Assembly (NCBI RefSeq): GCF_007489285.1
Contig: NZ_VLIY01000022.1
Location: forward strand, 1 to 64,000
Direction of reading: 5' to 3'
DNA length: 64,000 nucleotides
Origin: Skermania sp. ID1734
GTDB lineage: Bacteria; Actinomycetota; Actinomycetes; Mycobacteriales; Mycobacteriaceae
Both the position numbers and the translations under genes were made by a program. The notes under the pieces were generated by a model, which saw only the letters and a program-made list of their open reading frames with translations, made no database searches and was not told the DNA's origin. Positions 51,271-58,582 of this stretch are shown here, one piece after another; position 1 is the stretch's first letter, and each line of letters opens with the position of its first letter.

Positions 51271-52395
51271 ATGTCGATAGTTACTGGACCCAGCGCTCCT
51301 GCGGGCGTGCACACCGAGCCGAAACCCGCCTATCCCGTGCAACTTTTGCAGCCGGATGGCCGCCGCGTATTCAACCGCGAATACGCACCACTGATCGCCG
51401 ACGTCGGGCCGAGCCAGCTGCGCGATCTCTACGCGGACCTCGTCATCGTCCGTCGCATCGACCGCGAAGCTATCTCGCTGCAGCGTCAAGGGCAGGTCGC
51501 ACTGTGGGCACCGCTGCTGGGGCAGGAAGCGGCACAAGTGGGGTCGGCTCGGGCCATGCACGCCGACGACTACGCGTTCATCAGCTACCGGGAAACCGGC
51601 GTGGCTTACTGCCGCGGCGTCGACCCGGCCGGTGCGGTGCCGATGTGGCGCGGCGCGGCGCTGTCCGGCTGGGATCCGAACGCCTACAACGTCACCAACC
51701 CGTCGATTGTCGTTGGCGCGCACGGCTTGCACGCCACCGGATACGCATTGGCCGCGCACATGGAGGGCGCCGAAATAGCGACGGTTGCCTACTTCGGCGA
51801 CGGCGCGTCGAGCCAGGGGGATATCGCCGAGGCCTTGGGCTTCGCAAGCACCTGGAGCGCCCCGGTGGTGTTCTTCTGCCAGAACAACCACTGGGCCATC
51901 AGCGAGCCGGTCCGGCTGCAAAGCGCCACCCCGATTGTGCGGCGCGCCTATGGGTATGGGATGCCCGGCGTTCAGGTGGACGGCAACGATGTCCTTGCGG
52001 TGCTGGCGGTCACCCGACAGGCCATCAAGCGGGCGCGCGAGGGTGGCGGACCGTCGTTCATCGAGGCGCTGACCTACCGGATGGGTCCGCACACCACCTC
52101 CGACGACCCGACCCGTTACCGCACCGACGCCGAACTCGAGTACTGGCACGCCCGGGACCCAATCGAGCGGATGCGCCGGTTGCTCGAGCGAGAAGGCTTG
52201 CTGGACACCGAGTTTGCCGCCGATGTTCAGCGCCGGGCAGACGAGGTGGCGCACCGGTTCCGGGCCGCAACCATCGCGATGCCGGAACCCGTGGTCGAGA
52301 CCATGTTCGAAAACGTCTATGCGACTGAGCATCCAAACCTCGAGCGGGAGAAGGCGGAATACCTCGCTTACCTGAAGTCCTTCGAGGAGGAGTGA
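51271..52395 (+). CDS. bkdA: Branched-chain 2-oxoacid dehydrogenase E1 alpha subunit
   Basis: Thiamine-diphosphate E1 alpha chain that decarboxylates branched-chain 2-oxoacids. It is 374 residues. The ThDP motif GDGASSQGDIAEALG leads into FASTWSAPVVFFCQNNHWAI. The phosphorylation-loop-like YRMGPHTTSDDPTRYR is the branched-chain/PdhA type. It is not proved whether pyruvate or branched-chain oxoacids are preferred. Its TGA shares one base with the ATG of a 39-codon frame. Confidence 0.93.
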   Translation: MSIVTGPSAPAGVHTEPKPAYPVQLLQPDGRRVFNREYAPLIADVGPSQLRDLYADLVIVRRIDREAISLQRQGQVALWAPLLGQEAAQVGSARAMHADDYAFISYRETGVAYCRGVDPAGAVPMWRGAALSGWDPNAYNVTNPSIVVGAHGLHATGYALAAHMEGAEIATVAYFGDGASSQGDIAEALGFASTWSAPVVFFCQNNHWAISEPVRLQSATPIVRRAYGYGMPGVQVDGNDVLAVLAVTRQAIKRAREGGGPSFIEALTYRMGPHTTSDDPTRYRTDAELEYWHARDPIERMRRLLEREGLLDTEFAADVQRRADEVAHRFRAATIAMPEPVVETMFENVYATEHPNLEREKAEYLAYLKSFEEE

Positions 52396-52514
52396 TGAAC
52401 GACCGGGTGCGGGTGTCCCGCAAGACAACTGGAGGAGTGATGAACGACAATCCCGCGTTCATCAACGACGACCGGGTGCGGGTGTCCCGCAAGACACTGG
52501 AGGAGGAGTCATGA
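52395..52514 (+). CDS. 39-codon bridging frame between E1 alpha and E1 beta (possible micro-gene)
   Basis: An open frame that starts on the last base of the bkdA stop and ends with a TGA overlapping the bkdB ATG (52511-52514). It would couple translation of the two subunits. It is built from a 29-bp direct repeat in frame (52399-52427 and 52468-52496), coding DDRVRVSRKT-like segments twice. An internal ATG at 52440 follows GGAGGAG. It may be a coupling leader, not a functional peptide. Confidence 0.4.
   Translation: MNDRVRVSRKTTGGVMNDNPAFINDDRVRVSRKTLEEES
52399..52496 (+). repeat. 29-bp direct repeat, two copies 69 bp apart
   Basis: Copies at 52399-52427 and 52468-52496 are identical (begin ACGACCGGGTGCGGGTGTCC, end CGCAAGACA). 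Each is followed within a few bases by a GGAGGAG ribosome-binding stretch and an ATG/TGA overlap. The spacing of 23 codons keeps the frame. Confidence 0.85.
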
Positions 52515-53482
52515 TCACCCTTGCCGCCGCGCTCAATGCGGGCCTGCGCCGCGCGCTGGAGGAAGACCCCAAGGTCGTCATCATGGGCGAGGACGTCGGC
52601 AAGCTCGGCGGCGTCTTCCGGGTGACCGATGCCCTGCAGAAGGACTTCGGCGACAACCGCGTCATCGACACGCCACTGGCCGAATCCGGCATTGTGGGGA
52701 CGGCTTTCGGCATGGCGCTGCGCGGCCTGCGGCCGGTGTGCGAGATCCAGTTCGACGGATTTGTCTATCCGGCGTTCGACCAGATCGTCTCCCAGGTGGC
52801 CAAGATCCATTACCGCACCCGGGGAATGGTCAAGGCACCCATCACCATTCGGCTTCCATACGGCGGCGGGATCGGGGCCGTCGAGCACCACTCGGAGTCG
52901 CCAGAAGCGTATTTCGCACACACCGCCGGACTACGCGTGGTGGCGCCAAGCAACCCCGCCGACGCCTACCACATGATCCAGCAGGCCATCGAGCTCGATG
53001 ACCCGGTGGTTTTCCTCGAGCCCAAGCGTCGCTACTGGGACAAGGCAGAGGTGGACCTGGACGCTCCGGCGACGCTGCCGCTGTTCCAGGCGCGGGTCGC
53101 ACGGACCGGGAGCGACGCCACGATCGTCGCGTACGGGTCGATGGTGCCCACCGCGTTGCGGGCCGCGGATATCGCTGCGGAGGAAGGTCATTCGCTCGAG
53201 GTCATCGATATGCGCTCGGTGTCCCCCATCGACTTCGACACCATCGAGGAGTCGGTGCGCAAGACGGGCCGACTCGTCATTGTGCATGAGGCCGCGGGAA
53301 ACTTGGGAGTGGGAGCTGAGATCGCCGCACAGATCAGCGAGCGCTGCTTCTACGAATTGTCCGCACCCGTGTTGCGTGTCACCGGCTTCAATATTCCTTT
53401 CCCGCCATCGAAGTTGGAGAATCACCACCTGCCCGATCCCGACCGCATCCTGTACGCGGTCGACCGGACGCTGGCGGCGTGA
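52511..53482 (+). CDS. bkdB: Branched-chain 2-oxoacid dehydrogenase E1 beta subunit
   Basis: E1 beta chain, 323 residues, with MGEDVGKLGGVFRVTDAL, DTPLAESGIVGTAFGMAL and the transketolase C-terminal VIDMRSVSPIDFDTI. It completes the E1 tetramer with BkdA. A strong GAGGAGGAG precedes the ATG. Its stop shares one base with the E2 start. Confidence 0.95.
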   Translation: MITLAAALNAGLRRALEEDPKVVIMGEDVGKLGGVFRVTDALQKDFGDNRVIDTPLAESGIVGTAFGMALRGLRPVCEIQFDGFVYPAFDQIVSQVAKIHYRTRGMVKAPITIRLPYGGGIGAVEHHSESPEAYFAHTAGLRVVAPSNPADAYHMIQQAIELDDPVVFLEPKRRYWDKAEVDLDAPATLPLFQARVARTGSDATIVAYGSMVPTALRAADIAAEEGHSLEVIDMRSVSPIDFDTIEESVRKTGRLVIVHEAAGNLGVGAEIAAQISERCFYELSAPVLRVTGFNIPFPPSKLENHHLPDPDRILYAVDRTLAA

Positions 53483-54540
53483 TGGCCGAGTCGCAGGTTC
53501 GCGAGTTCCGCCTTCCCGATCTCGGCGAGGGACTGACCGAGGCCGAGATGGTTACCTGGGCGGTCCAGGTCGGCGACCACGTCGAGCTGAACCAGACCAT
53601 CGCCGAGGTGGAAACCGCAAAGGCCTTGGTGGAGTTACCGTCTCCGTACGTCGGCGAGGTAGTCGAGCTGCTGGTGGCGCCCGGCGCCACCGTGCCGGTG
53701 GGAGCGCCGATCATCCGGATCGCGCAGCAGGAAGGCGCGGGCGACGAGCATCCGGATCGGCAGCCGGTGTTGGTCGGCTACGGCCCGGGGGAACCACCGC
53801 CGAGCCGCCGACGCCGCCCGGCCATGCGTCCGGAGACACCGCACCAAACAGACGGCCACACACCGGTTCACGGCGTCCGCCGACGCACGGCCGAGGCCAT
53901 GTCGACGAGCTGGCGCGAAATCCCGCACGTTACCGAGTTCGTGACCATCGATGCGACGGCGACGGTGGAACTCGTCGACCACCTCCGCGCCACGCCGGCG
54001 TTCGCGAACGTCAAGCTCACTCCGCTGGCGGTCGTGGCGAAGGCGGTCGTTCTGGCGCTAGCTGCCCACCCGCTGCTGAACTCGCGCTGGACCGAGCAGG
54101 AGATCGTGGCGCGCGACCACGTGAACCTCGGCATCGCGGTGGCCGCCCCACGCGGATTGCTTGTGCCGACCGTGAAGAACGCGCACACCATGACGCTGCA
54201 CCAACTGTGTGCGGAAATCGGCCAGATGGTCGAGCGGGCCCGCGGCGGACACGCCAGCCCCGCGGACATGAGCGGTGGCACGTTTACCATCACCAACGTG
54301 GGCGTATTCGGCATCGACAGCGGGACGCCGATCATCAACCCCGGCGAGGCGGGCATTTTGTGCCTCGGCGCGATTGCGCAACGGCCATGGGTGGTTGACG
54401 GTCAACTGGCCGTGCGCTGGGTGACCACACTCGGTGTGTCGTTCGATCACCGGATGATCGACGGCGCGGAGGGGTCGGCATTTCTCGCCGACATCGCGGC
54501 GATGGTGCACGATCCGGCGACCATGCTCGCGCGGAGCTGA
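53482..54540 (+). CDS. bkdC: Dihydrolipoamide acyltransferase E2, short form without the peripheral subunit-binding domain
   Basis: E2 core of the complex, 352 residues. The lipoyl domain has Lys47 in EVETAKALVELPSPY. The linker runs PVLVGYGPGEPPPSRRRR to HTPVHGVRRRTAEAMS. The catalytic domain carries FDHRMIDGAEGSAFL near residue 320. The ~35-residue E1/E3-binding domain (usually with ARKLAKDLGVDL) that belongs between them is absent. The gene is in frame and otherwise intact. Assembly with E3 must differ or be weaker. The last 27 bases lie in a 112-bp tandem duplication. Confidence 0.92.
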   Translation: MAESQVREFRLPDLGEGLTEAEMVTWAVQVGDHVELNQTIAEVETAKALVELPSPYVGEVVELLVAPGATVPVGAPIIRIAQQEGAGDEHPDRQPVLVGYGPGEPPPSRRRRPAMRPETPHQTDGHTPVHGVRRRTAEAMSTSWREIPHVTEFVTIDATATVELVDHLRATPAFANVKLTPLAVVAKAVVLALAAHPLLNSRWTEQEIVARDHVNLGIAVAAPRGLLVPTVKNAHTMTLHQLCAEIGQMVERARGGHASPADMSGGTFTITNVGVFGIDSGTPIINPGEAGILCLGAIAQRPWVVDGQLAVRWVTTLGVSFDHRMIDGAEGSAFLADIAAMVHDPATMLARS

Positions 54541-54737
54541 TTCAGGTATGCGCCGAGCCCGGATCAGCGTCTTTGCGATCTTCGGGCTCAACGGCTTTCT
54601 GCTGGCGATGTGGGTGGTGCACATCCCGGCGACCATGCTCGCGCGGAGCTGATTCAGGTATGCGCCGAGCCCGGATCAGCGTCTTTGCGATCTTCGGGCT
54701 CAACGGCTTTCTGCTGGCGATGTGGGTGGTGCACATC
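54514..54737. repeat. Exact 112-bp tandem duplication across the E2/MFS junction
   Basis: Copy 1 (54514-54625) and copy 2 (54626-54737) appear identical base for base, joined at CCGGC, which also follows copy 2. Each unit holds the last codons of bkdC and the first codons of the MFS gene. The length is not a multiple of three. Confidence 0.92.
54548..54652 (+). pseudogene. Truncated first copy of the MFS gene start
   Basis: Copy 1 of the duplication makes a 34-codon frame. It begins RRARISVFAIFGLNGFLL like the transporter, then runs into the duplicated E2 tail (ATMLARS) and stops. It is a by-product of the duplication; its ribosome binding site may still be used and would compete with or couple to the intact gene. 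Confidence 0.7.
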
Positions 54738-55814
54738 CCGGCAATCACCTCGCGAACGGGCGTCAGCAGCGCCACGCTCGGCGCGCTGATCCTGGTACTG
54801 GCTCTCGGCTCGATTGCCGGCATGCAGCTGGCCGGGCCGCTGGCCGACCGGTTCGGGAGCCAGCTCCTGGTCACCGTCGCCGCGGCCCTGGTGTCGCTGA
54901 GTGTTGTCGGTCCCGGGCTGGCGATCAATGCATGGCAGCTGGCAATCGCGTTGGCACTGTTCGGCTTCGCCAACGGCGCACTCGATGTGTCGATGAACTC
55001 CCAAGCGGTGCAGGTGGAACGGGGATACCGGCGACCGATCATGGCGGCATTCCACGCATTGTTCTCGTGCGGCGGGATAGTCGGTTCGCTCGCCGGTGCG
55101 GCCACGATGCGCGCGGGATGGGATGTGCGGGTGACGTTGTCGATGGCGACCGCAATCGGGCTTGCGGTCACTGCGGCGTGCGCTTTCGGTCTGCTACCGC
55201 ACGTCGCGGTGGCGCGGTCCGCGAGCGCGCCGGTCGGCTCGAAGGTACTGGCGCTCGGTGCCATCGCATTTGCACTGTTGCTCGCCGAGGGCGTGGCCAA
55301 CGACTGGAGCGCTCTGCAGGTCAAAGACGATCTCGGCGTTGCCGATTCCACCGCGGCGCTGGCGTTCGGCGCATTCTCGCTGACCATGACGGTCGGCCGG
55401 TTTACCGCCGATCGGGTCAGCGGCGCGATCGGTCCGGTTGCGGTGGTCCGCATCGGCGCGTTGATCGCCGGGTTCGGCATGGTGACCGTGATCGGTTCGA
55501 ACTGGATCGGCGTCACGCTGCTCGGCTGGGCGCTGTTCGGCCTCGGGTTGTCGGGGTGCATTCCCCAGCTGTTCACCGCTGCAGGCAATGTGGACGCGGC
55601 AGCGGCAGGTGCGGTGATGTCGCGGGTGTTCGGGCTGGGTTACATCGGATTCCTGGCCGGGCCCGCAATTATCGGTGGACTGAGCGCTGTCATCCCGCTC
55701 ACCGCGGCGATGTGCGTGCCGCTAGGTGCTGTGCTGCTGGCGAGCGCGTGTGCGCGGGTGGTTACTCCGGTTGAGCGCGCAGTTGTTCAGGCTCCCGCGG
55801 CCGAATCAGCGTGA
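54660..55814 (+). CDS. Major facilitator superfamily transporter
   Basis: A 384-residue protein with about 12 membrane helices in two halves. The first loop carries GPLADRFGSQLLVTVAAALV, an MFS motif-A-like segment, with RFTADRVSGAIGP in the second half. The substrate is unknown; an efflux type is likely. The ATG at 54660 is 120 bases after bkdC because of the inserted duplication, and would otherwise be seven bases from it. The stop lies in a hairpin. Confidence 0.88.
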   Translation: MRRARISVFAIFGLNGFLLAMWVVHIPAITSRTGVSSATLGALILVLALGSIAGMQLAGPLADRFGSQLLVTVAAALVSLSVVGPGLAINAWQLAIALALFGFANGALDVSMNSQAVQVERGYRRPIMAAFHALFSCGGIVGSLAGAATMRAGWDVRVTLSMATAIGLAVTAACAFGLLPHVAVARSASAPVGSKVLALGAIAFALLLAEGVANDWSALQVKDDLGVADSTAALAFGAFSLTMTVGRFTADRVSGAIGPVAVVRIGALIAGFGMVTVIGSNWIGVTLLGWALFGLGLSGCIPQLFTAAGNVDAAAAGAVMSRVFGLGYIGFLAGPAIIGGLSAVIPLTAAMCVPLGAVLLASACARVVTPVERAVVQAPAAESA

Positions 55815-55831
55815 AAAACAACGCACTCAAC
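55770..55831. repeat. Imperfect hairpin element B1, upstream of DUF559 copy 2
   Basis: GTTGAGCGCGCAGTTGTTCAGGCT (55770-55793) pairs imperfectly with 55808-55831 (ends CGCACTCAAC). The MFS stop codon (55812-55814) lies in it. A directly repeated relative, B2, lies at the other end of the DUF559 gene. Confidence 0.65.
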
Positions 55832-55833
55832 GG

Positions 55834-55842
55834 TTATCCACA
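55834..55842 (+). other. DnaA-box-like TTATCCACA
   Basis: An exact match to the consensus DnaA box, followed 13 bases later by AATCCACAG (55852-55860). It lies 82 bases upstream of the DUF559 copy 2 start. Two boxes are too few for an origin; it may bind DnaA or be chance. Confidence 0.4.
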
Positions 55843-55923
55843 GTGGTCGCGCAATCCACAGGGAAAGTTGTTTCCGCAGGTCACGCCGGACTTCCGCGTC
55901 GGGCGCGCTGACACAGTGGGTAA

Positions 55924-56805
55924 ATGCTGAGACCGAATCTGGCTGAACTGGCAACCAAGCAGAACGGCGCGTTCACCTGGCAACAGGCGTTATTGGAATA
56001 CACCAGGTCCGAGATCGAGACACTTGTGCGGAATGGACGCTGGCTGCGGATATTCCGCGGCGTCTACCGCGAACTGGACCACCCCGAGACGCTCCCGCTG
56101 CGAATAGAGGCGGCTCGACTGTCGCTCAACGCGCCGTACGTCGTCGCCTGCCGGGAGACCGCCGCGCAACTGTATGGCTTCGGAGTGGTCGACAGCCCGA
56201 AACTGCATTTGTTGACGCCCAGTGTCCGCGTCTCCCGGACCGGCTTAGTAGTGCATCGAGACGCGTTTGCCGACGCCACCAACGTCCGCGGGGTTATGGC
56301 CACGTCACCTCCCCGCACCGCCGTCGACCTCGCCCGAACCCTGCACAGACTCGACGCGCTGGCCACGCTGGATCGCGCGATTCGCTGGGGTATCCCGCGC
56401 AGCTACTTGCTCGCCGAACTGCCCCAGCACGCGCACAAGCCAGGCTTACTGCAGGCCACGAAATTGATTCCGCTGGCCAACGGACTGTCCGAATCCCCGA
56501 TGGAGTCCCGCACCCGGCTGCGCTGTATCGATGCCGGGCTTCCGCATCCGGAACCGCAACTGGAGATCTGGGCCGACGGGACACTCCGCCGCGTCGACTT
56601 GGGCTGGCGTGAGTACCGGATAGCGCTCGAATATGAAAGCGGGACCCACCATTCCGGCGCGGCGGCCACGACCCGCGACAACGCGCGACATAACTGGCTG
56701 ATCAACCAGGGCTGGACGGTGTTCTACGCAACCGCCACGCAGGTGTATCGCAGCCCGGAGGAATTCACCGAACCCATCCGTCGGGCAATGCAATTGCGCG
56801 TGTAG
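55924..56805 (+). CDS. AbiEi-like winged helix plus DUF559 (Vsr-fold) nuclease-like protein, copy 2
   Basis: A 293-residue protein. The N-terminal wHTH of AbiEi type has FTWQQALLEYTRSEIETLV and WLRIFRGVYRELDHPE. The C-terminal DUF559-like domain has E in SPMESRTRLRCIDAGLP, D in LRRVDLGWREY and E-x-E in ALEYESGTHH, then RHNWLINQGWTVFY. Same domain order as copy 1, but sequence identity looks low. The stop codon TAG lies in the downstream hairpin. No toxin partner is adjacent. The function is unknown. Confidence 0.85.
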   Translation: MLRPNLAELATKQNGAFTWQQALLEYTRSEIETLVRNGRWLRIFRGVYRELDHPETLPLRIEAARLSLNAPYVVACRETAAQLYGFGVVDSPKLHLLTPSVRVSRTGLVVHRDAFADATNVRGVMATSPPRTAVDLARTLHRLDALATLDRAIRWGIPRSYLLAELPQHAHKPGLLQATKLIPLANGLSESPMESRTRLRCIDAGLPHPEPQLEIWADGTLRRVDLGWREYRIALEYESGTHHSGAAATTRDNARHNWLINQGWTVFYATATQVYRSPEEFTEPIRRAMQLRV

Positions 56806-56853
56806 TTGTTCAGGCCGAACCCGCCGGATCAGCCTGAACAACTACGCACTCAA
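56802..56853. terminator. Hairpin element B2 between DUF559 copy 2 and pntB
   Basis: Perfect 14-bp arms GTAGTTGTTCAGGC (56802-56815) and GCCTGAACAACTAC (56832-56845) with a 16-base centre. The stops of both convergent genes (56803-56805 and 56850-56852) lie in it, so it may act as a bidirectional terminator. The right part (AGCCTGAACAACTACGCACTCAA) is a near-exact reverse complement of the left end of B1. Confidence 0.75.
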
Positions 56854-58262
56854 AGACCCTTGAGCTCCTCGGTCACCTCGGACACGCTCTTCTTGGCGTC
56901 GCCGAACAGCATCGAGGTGTGGTCGGCATAGAACAGTGGGTTGTCGATGCCGGCGAAGCCGGAGTTCATCGACCGCTTGAGCACGATCACGCTCTTGGCC
57001 TGGTCGACGTTGAGCACCGGCATGCCGTAGATCGGGCTGGAACTGTCCTCCCGCGCGGCGGGATTGGTGACGTCGTTCGCGCCGATCACGAGGGCAACAT
57101 CGGTACGGCCGAATTCGCCGTTGATGTCGTCCATTTCCTTGAGCGCGTCGTAGGGCACCTCGGCCTCGGCCAACAGCACGTTCATGTGTCCTGGCATGCG
57201 ACCGGCCACCGGGTGGATGGCGTACTTGACTTCCACGCCCTTGGCCTCGAGCAGCGACGCCATTTCCTTCACCGCGTGCTGGGCCTGCGCCACGGCCATG
57301 CCATATCCGGGGACCACGATCACCTGGTTGGCGTAGGCCATCTGGATCGCCGCATCCGCGGCCGAGGTGGCCTTGGCCTGCTTCTGCTCGCCGTCGCTGG
57401 AGGCGGCCAGCGCTCCCCCGCCACCGAAACCACCGGCCACGATCGCCGGGATCGAGCGGTTCATGGCCTTGGCCATGAGGTTGGTCAGGATGGTGCCGGA
57501 CGCGCCGACGATCATGCCGGCCACGATCATCGCGGTGTTGTTCAACGCCAAACCGGCCGCAGCGGCGGACAACCCGGTCAACGCGTTCAGCAACGAGATC
57601 ACCACGGGCATGTCTGCGCCACCGATCGGCAACACGACCATCAACCCGAGCACACCGGCGGCGACCAGCAACCCGATCATCCACCACTGGGTCACCCCGG
57701 AACCGGACGCGCCGATGCCGATGAACACCGCACACGCGATCGCACCCGCGAGCAGCAGCAGGTTGACCGGTTGCTGCAACTTGCCCAACCCGATCGGGCG
57801 GCCGGGCAGGATCTCCTGCAGCTTGCCGAACGCGATCAGCGAGCCCCAGAACGACACCGACCCGATGATCGCCGCGAACAGCGACGCCACCACGATGTGC
57901 ACGGTCGGCTGCTCGGGGATCGCGGAGAAGCTGTGGGTGTCGATGAACTCCGACCACGCGATCAGCGCGACCGTGCCACCGCCGACACCGTTGAAGAACG
58001 CCACCAGCTGCGGCATCGCCGTCATCTTGGTGTAGCGCGCCGGCGGCACACCCAGCAGCACACCCACCACCAGGCCGGCGATGATCAGAATCCAGTTGCT
58101 GGTGTGCCGAATCGAAATCAGCGTGGCGATCACCGCAATAGCCATGCCGACCGCGGCGATGATGTTGCCCCGCACTGCGGTCTTCGGACCGGTCAGGCCC
58201 ATCAAGCCATAGATGAACAGCGCGAACGCGATGATGTAAAGAACGTTGACCAGGTTGTTCAC
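56850..58262 (-). CDS. pntB: NAD(P)+ transhydrogenase beta subunit
   Basis: Proton-translocating transhydrogenase subunit carrying the membrane helices and the NADP(H)-binding domain III. It is 470 residues with about nine membrane segments, then VVPGYGMAVAQAQHAVKEMA and VIGANDVTNPAAR. The start overlaps the pntAb stop by four bases. It makes NADPH from NADH using the proton gradient. Confidence 0.95.
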   Translation of the reverse strand: MNNLVNVLYIIAFALFIYGLMGLTGPKTAVRGNIIAAVGMAIAVIATLISIRHTSNWILIIAGLVVGVLLGVPPARYTKMTAMPQLVAFFNGVGGGTVALIAWSEFIDTHSFSAIPEQPTVHIVVASLFAAIIGSVSFWGSLIAFGKLQEILPGRPIGLGKLQQPVNLLLLAGAIACAVFIGIGASGSGVTQWWMIGLLVAAGVLGLMVVLPIGGADMPVVISLLNALTGLSAAAAGLALNNTAMIVAGMIVGASGTILTNLMAKAMNRSIPAIVAGGFGGGGALAASSDGEQKQAKATSAADAAIQMAYANQVIVVPGYGMAVAQAQHAVKEMASLLEAKGVEVKYAIHPVAGRMPGHMNVLLAEAEVPYDALKEMDDINGEFGRTDVALVIGANDVTNPAAREDSSSPIYGMPVLNVDQAKSVIVLKRSMNSGFAGIDNPLFYADHTSMLFGDAKKSVSEVTEELKGL

Positions 58263-58582
58263 TTGCCCTCACCAGCCTGCTTGGTAGCCGCCGGCTTCTT
58301 GCCCTTGAACATGCCCAGCATCCGGTCGGTCACCACGAAACCACCGATCACGTTCAGCGTTCCGAACACCACAGCGATGAACAGAATGATCTGCACCCCG
58401 ATCGACGGGTTTTCGACCTTGCCCAGCACCACCAGCGCGCCCAGCACCACGATGCCGTGAATGGCGTTCGTGCCCGACATCAACGGAGTGTGCAACGTGT
58501 TGGGCACCTTGGAAATCACGGCGAAGCCGACGAACCCGCTCAACACCAGGATCGCGATATTGGCCAAAAGTTCGGTGTACAT
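58259..58582 (-). CDS. pntAb: NAD(P)+ transhydrogenase alpha subunit, membrane part
   Basis: A 107-residue membrane protein with three to four helices (LLANIAILVLSGFVGFAVIS, AIHGIVVLGALVVLG, VQIILFIAVVFGTLNVIGGF). It corresponds to the C-terminal membrane part of single-chain PntA. The ATG at 58582 shares one base with the pntAa stop; a longer frame to 58753 lies inside pntAa and is rejected. Confidence 0.94.
   Translation of the reverse strand: MYTELLANIAILVLSGFVGFAVISKVPNTLHTPLMSGTNAIHGIVVLGALVVLGKVENPSIGVQIILFIAVVFGTLNVIGGFVVTDRMLGMFKGKKPAATKQAGEGK

Noticed and set aside
55834-55860. Replication origin at the DnaA-box-like sites
   Set aside because: Only one exact box and one near match, no AT-rich unwinding region, and no dnaA, dnaN or rpmH nearby.
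56842-58272. Long minus-strand frame overlapping pntB in another phase
   Set aside because: pntB in the other frame has all membrane helices and domain III motifs; the overlap frame is Arg/Gly-rich noise.
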